Shown: positions 1 through 7,105, numbered from the stretch's first letter. The stretch: DNA of 13,737 bases from Methanocorpusculum sp. (GCA_030539595.1 JAUNXW010000029.1:1-13737); one strand, 5' to 3'. A program made the numbers and translations. Notes: a model not told the origin generated them from the letters alone.

Positions 1-359
1 AGTCGAAGACTTGTGAGATTTGCGGTTTGTTTTTGTGAGGCGAAGCCGAACTTCTCAGAGATTCATACCAACGCTGAGCGGAGAGATTATCGTAGCGAAG
101 CACAAAACTTAGTCTAAGAAAATTAGATGAAATCCTGTCCAACGGATTTTTCACGAATCAAAAACTTATAGTTTACTCGGCTAAGAAACCTAAAGGTTTC
201 CGCATTGGACAGACTTGTAATTACTTGTTTACGCCATCTGAAATTATTGAATAATGTATGCCGGTCTTGTGAACTTATAAAAAAAAGCCGCGAATCAAAT
301 CTGAATAAATTTTTCCCATAGGACAATATTTTTCTCTTACCGCGTCACATCAACATATA
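1..359. other. Non-coding left edge with a palindromic repeat
   Basis: I see no convincing gene here. The reading frames present are short and lack recognisable protein features. The stretch contains a palindromic repeat element (135-212, listed separately) preceded by an AAAACTTAG motif at about 105-115 that recurs before other copies. Weak hairpins lie near 28-75. The right end must hold the promoter of the flavodoxin-like gene. AT-rich candidates are near 275-285, 304-313 and 323-333. The last would place initiation only a few bases before the ATG at 360, but none is decisive. Confidence 0.6.
135..212. repeat. Palindromic repeat element, copy A
   Basis: The element is bounded by a perfect inverted repeat, CTGTCCAA (135-142) and TTGGACAG (205-212). 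The pairing continues inward as CGGA (143-146) with TCCG (199-202) around a two-base bulge. Just inside the right arm is the perfect palindrome AAACCTAAAGGTTT (186-199). The same 14-base palindrome and the same type of end (CTTGTCCAA/TTTGACAAG) occur at 7522-7655, so this is a dispersed family and not a chance hairpin. No coding capacity is seen. It could be a miniature inverted-repeat element or a structured RNA. Confidence 0.7.
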
Positions 360-848
360 ATGAAAGCAATAGTATACGAATCAAACACCGGATTTACCAT
401 GAAGTATGCCAAACTCCTCGAAGAAAAAACAGGACTACCCACATACCTTCTTGAAAACTCGTACGATGATTTGGAAAAAGGAACAGAAATCTTCTTCATG
501 GGGTGGGTTTGCGCAGGAAAAATCGAAGGATACAAAAAAGCCGCAAAAAAATACAATATAATCGGAGCAGCCGCTGTAGGTGCAAGCGCACCCGAAGAAA
601 AAATCGTGCCTCAGCTTAAAAAAAGCAACAACGTAAAAGCCCCCCTCTTTTATCTGCAGGGCGGAGTAAACCCCGCGAAACTCACAAAAATCAAGCGTGC
701 GATATTATGCAAAGTAGCCGATACCGTAGAAAGAACCGGCGAAAGTGACCAAAACACACTAAACATGATTGAAGCCCTCAGATACGGCGGAGACTTCACA
801 AACGAAAAAAATCTGAATGAAATTCTGGAATGGATGAAAAATGTCTGA
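360..848 (+). CDS. Flavodoxin-like protein
   Basis: This 162-residue protein looks like a short-chain flavodoxin-fold protein. Residues 1-6 form a hydrophobic beta strand, followed by SNTGFT (8-13), which matches the flavodoxin phosphate-binding loop (T/S-x-T-G-x-T). A hydrophobic second core strand, EIFFMGWV (43-50), fits the alternating alpha/beta fold. Flavodoxin domains bind FMN non-covalently and carry one or two electrons in the cytoplasm. The partner here cannot be told. No Shine-Dalgarno site precedes the ATG, and the upstream sequence is AT-rich, so translation may be leaderless or nearly so. The last codons overlap the next gene by 8 nt (ATGTCTGA), which implies cotranscription and probably translational coupling. 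The family call is fairly safe; the physiological role is unknown. Confidence 0.75.
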   Translation: MKAIVYESNTGFTMKYAKLLEEKTGLPTYLLENSYDDLEKGTEIFFMGWVCAGKIEGYKKAAKKYNIIGAAAVGASAPEEKIVPQLKKSNNVKAPLFYLQGGVNPAKLTKIKRAILCKVADTVERTGESDQNTLNMIEALRYGGDFTNEKNLNEILEWMKNV

Positions 849-1023
849 AGAAGAAGATTACAAATCAGCACTGATGAAAATGGCAGGAGAATTTACAAAC
901 AATCCTGTGATTAAACCGATTGTCGACAAAGTCGTTTACGATTTCATAAGCTCGCCCGAATGTAAAAAAGCCTTTGGGGAATATGCCAAAAGAAAAATTG
1001 CGGAAAAATTGGGGATGAAATAA
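841..1023 (+). CDS. Small protein coupled to the flavodoxin-like gene
   Basis: This gene encodes 60 residues, starting at the ATG inside the last codons of the flavodoxin-like gene. I do not recognise a family. The protein is charged and predicted to be mostly helical. An acidic N-terminus (SEEEDY) is followed by an amphipathic middle and a basic C-terminus (KRKIAEKLGMK). There is one cysteine (residue 41) and no membrane segment. The 8-nt overlap and matching codon style make it a believable gene despite its length. It may be an accessory or assembly partner of the flavodoxin-like protein, but that rests only on the overlap. It faces the convergent membrane-protein gene across a 27-nt gap. 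Confidence 0.6.
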   Translation: MSEEEDYKSALMKMAGEFTNNPVIKPIVDKVVYDFISSPECKKAFGEYAKRKIAEKLGMK

Positions 1024-1050
1024 ATTCTTATTCTCAGTCCGTCCCTTTCC

Positions 1051-1479
1051 TCATTTTCGGCAAAAACTTACAAGGCTTGGAAATTCTGAAATTATAACGG
1101 CTTCCGTAAGACCGAGTACCGCTCCTGCGAGATAAATTAATGATGCGAAACCGACTTTCGCTGTCTCCGCATGAATTGAGATTGGATATATCATCGCAGC
1201 TACAATTATAATTATCAGGATAAGCAATCCCAATTTCAGCGGAAGATATTTTTTAATATCAACGGCATTTGCATTTGTTTTTGTGGTATTGTTAATTTGT
1301 CTGTCTATGAATCTGGCAATCGGTGTGAAAACGATAGCTGCAGCAAATCCGCTGAAATAAATTATAACAGCAAGGGATTGGCTGAGTTTCGCGTTTATCA
1401 TAAATAATGCCGGAGCTGTGAGTATTAATATGATAACCAGAGAGGTCGCATACTGTTTTGAACTTTGATTCTGTGTCAT
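1051..1479 (-). CDS. Small four-helix membrane protein
   Basis: I do not recognise this 142-residue protein. It has four strongly hydrophobic stretches of membrane-spanning length, about residues 12-29, 35-56, 82-101 and 106-131. They are separated by a polar central loop (57-80) rich in Asn, Thr and Lys. The N-terminus is short and polar. The alternative of a secreted protein is unlikely, because there is no cleavable-signal pattern and the hydrophobic segments are distributed over the whole length. A TATA box (reverse strand of 1514-1521, TTTATAAT) lies about 39 nt upstream of the ATG and would give a leader of roughly 10 nt, which supports this start. It has no operon partner. Function unknown. 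Confidence 0.6.
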   Translation of the reverse strand: MTQNQSSKQYATSLVIILILTAPALFMINAKLSQSLAVIIYFSGFAAAIVFTPIARFIDRQINNTTKTNANAVDIKKYLPLKLGLLILIIIIVAAMIYPISIHAETAKVGFASLIYLAGAVLGLTEAVIISEFPSLVSFCRK

Positions 1480-1513
1480 ATTTTATCCGAAATATTATCC
1501 GGTTCAGATTAAG

Positions 1514-1521
1514 ATTATAAA
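1514..1521 (-). promoter_or_regulatory. TATA box of the small membrane-protein gene
   Basis: On the minus strand the sequence reads TTTATAAT, preceded by AAAC, centred about 39 nt before the ATG at 1479. Archaeal transcription normally starts about 25 nt downstream of the TATA centre, which would give a short leader of about 10-15 nt. Confidence 0.5.
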
Positions 1522-1551
1522 GTTTGATGGTCACAATTTAATCATAACAGG

Positions 1552-1625
1552 CTGCGTGTCGGGCATCACTGCGCAGGTTGGGATTAGCACCAATGAAACA
1601 GAGCTGATAATATCCCAACCTTTTT
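1552..1625 (+). other. Hairpin with a T-tail in intergenic DNA
   Basis: A perfect 10-bp stem, AGGTTGGGAT (1575-1584) with ATCCCAACCT (1612-1621), is followed directly by TTTT (1622-1625). This looks like an intrinsic terminator or the 3' end of a small RNA on the plus strand. A second stem, CTGCG (1552-1556) with CGCAG (1572-1576), overlaps the first by two bases, so the two pairings compete at the junction. No plus-strand gene ends nearby (the previous one stops at 1023), so a small non-coding transcript ending here is possible. It is unproven. Confidence 0.45.
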
Positions 1626-1637
1626 CGTCATTATTGG

Positions 1638-1760
1638 CTCTCCATTTATTATAATTTGTTCTTGTAATTTTTTGAGGCAGACATTTCACTGCCATCTCCG
1701 TAGAATTTGATTTTAGTTCGCCTGCCTCAATGGAGAGTGAAACTCTTTCACATCTCCATT
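1638..1760 (+). other. Mutually exclusive hairpins; candidate structured RNA
   Basis: Several exact pairings share strands. AATGGAGA (1729-1736) with GTGAAA (1737-1742) pairs with TTTCAC (1746-1751) and TCTCCATT (1753-1760). This makes a 14-bp hairpin with a CTC loop and one bulged A. The same AATGGAGAG (1729-1737) can instead pair with CTCTCCATT (1638-1646). TTGAGGCAG (1672-1680) pairs with CTGCCTCAA (1722-1730), but its GGCAG (1676-1680) can also pair with CTGCC (1689-1693). Alternative pairing of this kind is typical of RNA switches and attenuators, though nested palindromes in a decayed mobile element could also produce it. No coding sequence explains it. Confidence 0.45.
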
Positions 1761-1782
1761 TGATTTAATTAGTTGAAGAATG

Positions 1783-1860
1783 GATATTTGTTTTGAGCAA
1801 AAATGCCAACGGGTTTCTGATTTCAGATTTGCGTTGGCGGTTTGGCTCAGAAAGTATATC
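1783..1860. repeat. Long symmetric hairpin, first copy
   Basis: The nested pairing is symmetrical. GATAT (1783-1787) pairs with ATATC (1856-1860), TGAGC (1794-1798) with GCTCA (1845-1849), GCCAACG (1805-1811) with CGTTGGC (1832-1838), and TCTGA (1816-1820) with TCAGA (1823-1827). The two inner internal loops are equal on both sides (6/6 and 4/4). The 3' half (1831-1860) is repeated at 2156-2185 with 24 of 30 bases identical by my alignment. Folded as RNA it would be a hairpin of about 78 nt. As DNA it is an interrupted palindrome. Confidence 0.55.
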
Positions 1861-1921
1861 TGTTTTGGAAAAACCACGCATAAACCGTGAATGAGTTCCT
1901 CCACTCACTTAACGCCGCAAA

Positions 1922-2116
1922 AAAACTTAGACAAAATCATTTCCAAAGGATTTTTTAACGAGCGTAGACTGTCAATAGAACATGTCCAATAGTAGATTCA
2001 GAAATTTAAATTAATTTGAGATTGCATTCTGTTGGTCTGTGGCTTTCGTGGTGTGACGAAACACACCCACACCCCAATAGAAAACTTATACTAAAGGTTG
2101 AATGTGTATTGGCAGG
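1922..2116. repeat. Degenerate fragments of the dispersed repeat, copy B
   Basis: AAAACTTAG at about 1922-1930, followed by a degenerate TTTCCAAAGGATTTTT, resembles the sequence leading into copy A (105-150). Further on, GGCTTTCGTGGTGT at about 2041-2054, then ACGAAA and later AGAAAACTTA, matches 7466-7512 in the same order and spacing. These look like decayed copies of the family seen intact at 135-212 and 7161-7655. No coding sequence is evident. Confidence 0.5.
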
Positions 2117-2155
2117 TCTAAGGTACTCAAGCGAATTTAATCATTGTTGACAATT

Positions 2156-2185
2156 GCATTAGCGGTTTTGCTCAAAAGATATATC
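2156..2185. repeat. Second, partial copy of the hairpin's 3' half
   Basis: This 30-base stretch matches 1831-1860 at 24 positions by eye, including GCGGTTT, CTCA and the closing TATATC. Its 5' partner strand is poorly conserved, although a small local palindrome, ATTGT-TG-ACAAT, lies just upstream (about 2143-2154). Confidence 0.45.
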
Positions 2186-2285
2186 AACTGTGAAACTCAT
2201 ATTTTCAGATAACCTATAGAATTAACTTACTTGAATAAAATGCATTGCCCCTGAATATTTCAAACATATAATTGAAAATTAAAAA

Positions 2286-2843
2286 ATGAATCTAATTAAA
2301 ACATCACGTCTGATAAGACTTCCGCTGTTTATTATCCTCTGCTTTGCATCAAGAGAGAAAAAGAAATCAGATACCCGTGAGAGAATTATTTCTTATCTGG
2401 AGAAAAATCCCGGCTCTCAGGAAAAAGACATAATTCTGGGTTTGAAAATCTCCCGCGGTTCTGCCGCGTATCAGCTTTTCAGGCTCAGAATTGAAAAAAG
2501 AATCTATTCGGATTCGTCTTTGGGTCATCTGAGATACTATCCGTGCTCAGTGAAACCTGACAGCATCTCCGGAAAACTCTGTGCGGTTTCAAGAAACCCG
2601 AAATGTTCTCATCTGCTGACAATACTTTCAAACAATGGCAGTCTCACACGCAGAGAAATAGCAGAATTAATGAAAATGCCTTCGAGTGCTGTTTACAGGT
2701 ATCTGAAAATTCTGCAGATATATGATTTATTGATAATTACGCATGAAGGAAGAGATGTTTTTTATTCACTGGCAGATGAAGCAAAAAATCTCCGGGCTGA
2801 AATGAACAGCAGTGAAAACGGTGAAACGTGTTTAGATTTGTAA
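2286..2843 (+). CDS. Tandem winged-helix transcriptional regulator
   Basis: This 185-residue protein has two winged helix-turn-helix domains. The first, about residues 30-86, has the recognition-helix pattern SRGSAAYQLFRL and a wing ending near LRYYP. The second, about 107-162, has LTRREIAELMKMPSSAVYRY followed by a wing ending DVFYSL. This resembles the paired ArsR/MarR-like DNA-binding proteins common in methanogenic archaea. It is therefore a probable cytoplasmic DNA-binding regulator with unknown target and ligand. Residues 9-20 form a short hydrophobic stretch (IRLPLFIILCFA), perhaps a remnant of, or a short, membrane anchor. No Shine-Dalgarno site precedes the ATG. The gene ends 2 nt from the convergent HgdB-like gene, so it is not in an operon with it. 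Confidence 0.7.
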   Translation: MNLIKTSRLIRLPLFIILCFASREKKKSDTRERIISYLEKNPGSQEKDIILGLKISRGSAAYQLFRLRIEKRIYSDSSLGHLRYYPCSVKPDSISGKLCAVSRNPKCSHLLTILSNNGSLTRREIAELMKMPSSAVYRYLKILQIYDLLIITHEGRDVFYSLADEAKNLRAEMNSSENGETCLDL

Positions 2844-2845
2844 AA

Positions 2846-4123
2846 TTATTCGTCTGTCTCTTTCATCCGCTCTTTTGCGTTTGCAAGCATCAGCTTAATT
2901 CTGTTTTCCTGATTAATCCTTGTAGCTCCCGGGTCGTAATCAACCGCGACAACGTTTGAATCGGGATAATCATCCTTAATTTTGCGAATCATACCCTTAC
3001 CCACGATATGATTCGGAAGACAGCCGAAAGGCTGTGTGCAGACAATATTGTTTGTTCCCGAGTTAATCAGCTCAAGCATTTCAGCGGTTAAAAGCCAGCC
3101 CTCACCCATTTTGTTTCCCGGACCGAGATACCCCTTAACGAGTTCCTGAAGATGCTCAAAATGCTCGGGAGGTCTGAAAGTGCCTTCCTCTTTTATCACA
3201 TCAATCATAGTCGACTGGCATTTTTTAATGTAGCCCTGAAAAATGCTCATTGCAAATTTTTTCAGCTTGCTTCCGCCGTATAAATCCACATCCACATATC
3301 TGTTGTTTATTTTCAGAATCAGGAAATCTGTGACGCCAGGAACAACAACCTCAGCTCCTTCCGACATCAGGAATTCTTCCAGATTGTTATTTCCAAGAGG
3401 CGCGTATTTTATGTAAATCTCACCGACAATCCCGACACGCGGCTTTTTAATATCAGAGCGCTCAATTTTTGCAAAGTCTCGGACGATTTCAGCCATATTA
3501 ACTTTCATCTGCCCGATACTCATCCCTTTTCCGTTTGTAATCATTTCGACAAGTCTGTCAGTCCATGAATTAATCAGAGTGTCGGTCTCGCCTTTATTAA
3601 TTTCATAAGGTCTGCACTGATTGCCGACGTGAACAAGGAAATCTCCATACATCATCCCGAAAATCATTTTCCGCCCAAGAGGAATTGAAATTTTAAATCC
3701 GGGGTTTGGTTCCATTCCGTTGATGTTGACCGATACTACAGGGATATACTCCAAATCGGCTTTTTTGAGAGCCTTGCGGAGAAGATGAATATAATTCGAA
3801 GCACGGCAGCCTCCGCCTGTTTGAGTAATCATCAGACCAACTTTGTGCGGGTCGTATTTTCCGCTTTGAACCGCTTCAATTAACTGACCTATTGTGAGAA
3901 TTGCAGGATAGCAGGTGTCGTTGTGGACATATTTCAGACCGGTTTCAACAACCTCTCTGTGGGTGGTGTTTAAGACCTCAACATTGTATCCGTAGGTCTC
4001 AAAAATCCTGATGAGGAGTTTAAACATCACCGGAAGCATCTGCGGGAAAAGAAGCGTGTACTCCTTCTTCATCTCTTTCGTAAAAAGGAGACGACCGTTT
4101 TTATCGTAAACGAGTTTAGCCAT
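2846..4123 (-). CDS. HgdB-like / double-cubane-type reductase component
   Basis: This 425-residue protein belongs to the 2-hydroxyacyl-CoA dehydratase (HgdB/BcrB-like) superfamily, in the branch that accompanies large activase proteins. Cysteines in conserved-looking contexts are NDTCYPA (Cys71), GGGCRASNY (Cys106), GNQC (Cys170) and CTQPFGC (Cys362, Cys368). They are candidate iron-sulfur ligands. Family members receive electrons from an ATP-hydrolysing activase and reduce a poorly reactive substrate at low potential; the substrate here is unknown. I place the start at the ATG at 4123, not the upstream frame extension to 4147, because GGAGG (4130-4134) sits 6 nt before it and the protein then begins MAKLVYDK. 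It overlaps the activase gene by 8 nt (ATGGCTAA). A role in acyl-CoA dehydration is not implied, since no CoA-transferase or acyl-CoA genes adjoin. Confidence 0.75.
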   Translation of the reverse strand: MAKLVYDKNGRLLFTKEMKKEYTLLFPQMLPVMFKLLIRIFETYGYNVEVLNTTHREVVETGLKYVHNDTCYPAILTIGQLIEAVQSGKYDPHKVGLMITQTGGGCRASNYIHLLRKALKKADLEYIPVVSVNINGMEPNPGFKISIPLGRKMIFGMMYGDFLVHVGNQCRPYEINKGETDTLINSWTDRLVEMITNGKGMSIGQMKVNMAEIVRDFAKIERSDIKKPRVGIVGEIYIKYAPLGNNNLEEFLMSEGAEVVVPGVTDFLILKINNRYVDVDLYGGSKLKKFAMSIFQGYIKKCQSTMIDVIKEEGTFRPPEHFEHLQELVKGYLGPGNKMGEGWLLTAEMLELINSGTNNIVCTQPFGCLPNHIVGKGMIRKIKDDYPDSNVVAVDYDPGATRINQENRIKLMLANAKERMKETDE

Positions 4124-7076
4124 TGTTTGCCTCCTTTCGAGCCTCAACAGCCGCCATCAGACTTCTCAGGCGGATTTTTACAGCACCCAGATTGGTTATT
4201 TCATCAATTTTTATCTGAGTGTAGAGTTTTCCGCCCGTCTCGAGAATGTCTCTTGTCTCATCGGTTGTGATTGCGTCTGTTCCGCAGCCGAATGAAACGA
4301 GCTGAATCATTTCCATGTCTTTTTGCGTGCAGACGTATCTTGCAGCGTTGTAGATTCTTGAGTGATACGTCCACTGATTGAGAATCTTTCGCGGCTGTTT
4401 ATCCATCTTCCATGCAATCGAGTCTTCGGTAATCAGAACAAATCCGTAGGTTACGGCGAGTTCATCAATTCCGTGACCGATTTCCGGGTCAATGTGGTAA
4501 GGTCTTCCTGCCGTCACGAGAATTTTGTGACCGTTCTTTCTTGCAAAGTCTATGTATTCAGCGGCTTTTGCGCGAAGTTCGGTCTTGTAGTCTTCGTAGG
4601 CTTTGTAAGCCTCATCAACCGCTTCTTTTGTTTCGGAATGCGGAACACCGAACTCTTTTTCGAAATAGACGCAGGCGCGTTTCTTGAAATCCTTAGGTCT
4701 GTGAAGCCCGAAATAAGGGTATAGGAATTTTATTTTTGCCAGTTCTTTTACATTTGCGGCCAAAAGTTCGGGATAATATGCAACAACAGGGCAGTTGAAG
4801 TTTTTATCTCCTATGTGTTCGTCGAAATTGTAAGGCATACACGGATAAAAAATCGTGTCAACTCCTTCATTAATGAGCGAAAGAACCGCTCCGTGCATAA
4901 GTTTTGCGGGGTAGCAGACAGTATCCGAAGGAATTGTATGCTGACCGAGCCTGTAAACCGCTCTTGATGATTCGGGAGAGAGAACAACCTCAAAGCCTAA
5001 TTTTGTAAAGAATGCGTGCCAGAAAGGCAGATTTTCATACATGTTGAGCCCGAAAGGAATTCCTATTTTTCCGCGTTTGCCGGGGATACCTTTGTATGAT
5101 AAGAGTTTGTTGTATTTCCATTTTGCAAGGTCCGGAAGAGCTTCGGCGGCTTTTCCAAGCGGCTTACTGCATCTGTTTCCGGAAACAAAACGTCTTCCTC
5201 CGTCAAATGTGTTTACGGTAAGACTGCAGTGGTTTGTGCAGAGTTTGCAGGTAATCGGTTTTGCCTTGTGAACAAAGTTTGTAAGCTCGTCTTTTGAAAG
5301 AATTGAGGATGATTCTGTCGATTTATCTTTGGCAAAGAGAGCCGCTCCGAAAGCTCCCGAGATTCCGGCAATTACGGGTCTGGTTACTTCGCGTTTGAGT
5401 TCTGTTTCAAAACTTCTGAGAACCGCGTCGTTTTTGAAAGTTCCGCCCTGAACAACTATGTGTTTGCCCAAATCATCCGCGTTTGCCGCACGGATAACTT
5501 TGTAGACCGCATTTTTAACAATCGAAATCGACAGTCCCGCTGAAATATCTGCAACCGTTGCTCCGTCTCGCTGAGCCTGCTTAACGGATGAGTTCATGAA
5601 AACCGTGCATCTTGAACCGAGGTTTACGGGGTGTTTCACAAACAGACCGAGTTTGGAGAATTCTTCAATCTCGTATCCGAGAGCCCTTGCGAATGTTTCA
5701 ATGAATGAACCGCAGCCCGAAGAGCATGCTTCGTTTAAGAAAATGCTGTCGACAGCTCCGTTTCTTATTTTGAAGCATTTCATATCCTGACCGCCGATAT
5801 CTATTATGAAATCCACATCCGGATTAAAGTGTTTAGCGGCTCTGTAGTGGGCAATTGTTTCAACAAGACCGACATCAAGCCTGAATGCGTTTTTGATTAA
5901 ATCCTCGCCGTAGCCGGTTACCGCCGCTCCTTTGATTTTTATTCTGTCACCTGTTAATTCATAGATTCTTTTGAGTTCTTCCAAAACAATTCCGACAGGA
6001 TTTCCTTTGTTTGAACCGTAATAAGAGTAAAGAATTCCGCAGTTCTCATCTATTAAAACGAGTTTTGTGGTCGTGCTTCCCGCATCGATTCCAAGCCACG
6101 CTCCGCCTGTGTATTTTGAAATGTCGGTTTTCGGCGGTGCGTTTGAATTATGTCTTCTGCAGAATTCTTCATACTCCTCCTCAGTTTCGAAAAGAGGCGG
6201 CATTGTGTTTGTTGTAATCGAGTCGGAGACGCTTTTTTCTATTCCCGAATAGATTTCATCGAAGGTGAAAGTTTCGTATGCGTCAGTCGAAAGAGCTGCA
6301 CCGAGAGCTGCGAAACAGTCGCCGTTTTCCGGAAAAATCGCATGTTCTTCATCAAGGTGAAGAGTTTCGGTAAATCTTTTGCGCAGACCTTTGTAGTAGT
6401 AAAGAGGTCCTCCCAAAAATACAATTGTGTCTCCAAGACTTCTCCCTTGTGTAAGCCCTGCAATCGTCTGGTCTACAACTGCCTGATAAATTGAAGCCGC
6501 TACGTCTTCTTTGCGGCCTCCCTGATTTAAAATCGGCTGAATGTCGGTTTTTGCGAAAACTCCGCAGCGTGAAGCTATCGGATAGATTTTTTCAAAATTC
6601 TGCGAGAGTGCGTCGAGTTCTTCAACGGATACGTTGAGGAGTGTTGCCATCTGGTCGATGAAAGCTCCCGTTCCGCCTGCGCATGAACCGTTCATTCTTT
6701 CTTCGAGGCTTCCCTTGAAGAAAATTATTTTTGCGTCCTCGCCTCCGAGTTCGATTACAGAATCGACTTGAGGGATATAAGTTGTGACGGATTTTGCTGT
6801 GGCAAAAACTTCCTGAATAAAAGGCAGGTTAGCCGATTTTGCAACTCCGAGACCCGCAGAGCCGGTTATCAGCATTTTCACGGCTTTTGAGCCGATGATA
6901 TTTTTTGCTTCAAGCAGCTGCTCGCAGGTTTTTTCGCGGACTTTCGAGTAGTGACGTTCGTAAGAACGGTAAAGTATCTTATTTTCAAGGTCAAGGACAA
7001 CTACTTTTACGGTTGTAGAGCCAATGTCAATGCCTATTTTGTATTCGCAGGCGGCTTTATTCATGGAGTCCGTCAT
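4116..7076 (-). CDS. Double activase (BcrAD/BadFG) fused to DUF2229
   Basis: This 986-residue protein carries two ASKHA-type ATPase modules and a C-terminal DUF2229/HgdB-related part. Module 1 (about 12-270) has IGIDIGSTT, GSCAGGTGAF (Cys132) and SRCGVFAKTD (Cys171). Module 2 (about 326-585) has LGIDAGSTT, ACSSGCGSF (Cys451) and SRCTVF (Cys490). The cysteine pair is 39 residues apart in both, matching the two [4Fe-4S] ligands per subunit known from the HgdC activator, so both modules look functional. A four-Cys motif follows (610, 613, 617, 636), then further cysteines (721, 746, 762, 931). Such proteins couple ATP hydrolysis to low-potential electron transfer, probably to the HgdB-like protein encoded next. 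The ATG at 7076 and one at 7064 are both possible starts. No key motif is missing. The substrate is unknown. Confidence 0.85.
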   Translation of the reverse strand: MTDSMNKAACEYKIGIDIGSTTVKVVVLDLENKILYRSYERHYSKVREKTCEQLLEAKNIIGSKAVKMLITGSAGLGVAKSANLPFIQEVFATAKSVTTYIPQVDSVIELGGEDAKIIFFKGSLEERMNGSCAGGTGAFIDQMATLLNVSVEELDALSQNFEKIYPIASRCGVFAKTDIQPILNQGGRKEDVAASIYQAVVDQTIAGLTQGRSLGDTIVFLGGPLYYYKGLRKRFTETLHLDEEHAIFPENGDCFAALGAALSTDAYETFTFDEIYSGIEKSVSDSITTNTMPPLFETEEEYEEFCRRHNSNAPPKTDISKYTGGAWLGIDAGSTTTKLVLIDENCGILYSYYGSNKGNPVGIVLEELKRIYELTGDRIKIKGAAVTGYGEDLIKNAFRLDVGLVETIAHYRAAKHFNPDVDFIIDIGGQDMKCFKIRNGAVDSIFLNEACSSGCGSFIETFARALGYEIEEFSKLGLFVKHPVNLGSRCTVFMNSSVKQAQRDGATVADISAGLSISIVKNAVYKVIRAANADDLGKHIVVQGGTFKNDAVLRSFETELKREVTRPVIAGISGAFGAALFAKDKSTESSSILSKDELTNFVHKAKPITCKLCTNHCSLTVNTFDGGRRFVSGNRCSKPLGKAAEALPDLAKWKYNKLLSYKGIPGKRGKIGIPFGLNMYENLPFWHAFFTKLGFEVVLSPESSRAVYRLGQHTIPSDTVCYPAKLMHGAVLSLINEGVDTIFYPCMPYNFDEHIGDKNFNCPVVAYYPELLAANVKELAKIKFLYPYFGLHRPKDFKKRACVYFEKEFGVPHSETKEAVDEAYKAYEDYKTELRAKAAEYIDFARKNGHKILVTAGRPYHIDPEIGHGIDELAVTYGFVLITEDSIAWKMDKQPRKILNQWTYHSRIYNAARYVCTQKDMEMIQLVSFGCGTDAITTDETRDILETGGKLYTQIKIDEITNLGAVKIRLRSLMAAVEARKEANNG
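4130..4134 (-). promoter_or_regulatory. Ribosome binding site that sets the HgdB-like start
   Basis: On the minus strand GGAGG within AAAGGAGGCAAACAATG lies 6 nt before the ATG at 4123. It is inside the last codons of the activase gene, so initiation there is probably coupled to termination of the upstream gene. It is the main reason to reject the longer reading frame. Confidence 0.75.
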
Positions 7077-7082
7077 TTATTC

Positions 7083-7090
7083 TTATATAA
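7083..7090 (-). promoter_or_regulatory. Proximal TATA-like box of the activase operon
   Basis: TTATATAA lies 7 nt upstream of the ATG at 7076, too close to serve that start. It is about 23 nt upstream of the ATG at 7064, the fifth codon, for which it would give leaderless translation. Confidence 0.4.
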
Positions 7091-7105
7091 TGGGTTCGCT
7101 TTAAT

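Larger units (their letters stand above)
1910..2285. other. Non-coding stretch before the winged-helix gene
   Basis: No gene is visible. Besides the repeat fragments listed separately, this stretch should contain the promoter of the gene at 2286. An AT-rich motif at 2231-2241 (TTGAATAAAAT) is at a workable distance for a leader of about 25 nt. A second (CATATAATT, 2265-2273) seems too close to the ATG. I cannot choose between them. Confidence 0.4.

Noticed and set aside
1552..1625. A tRNA or box C/D RNA in the hairpin region
   Set aside because: I found no T-loop or acceptor stem pattern and no proper C and D box pair.
1713..1904. A 63-codon minus-strand reading frame in the hairpin-rich spacer
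   Set aside because: It runs through palindromes, has no ribosome binding site or family features, and its amino acids follow from the hairpin sequence.
4124..4147. A longer N-terminus for the HgdB-like protein
   Set aside because: The extra codons contain the GGAGG ribosome binding site that serves the ATG at 4123.
4116..4147. A frameshift splitting one long activase-dehydratase gene
   Set aside because: Some bacteria have one long fused protein, but here a proper stop, ribosome binding site and start are all present, as expected for two separate subunits.
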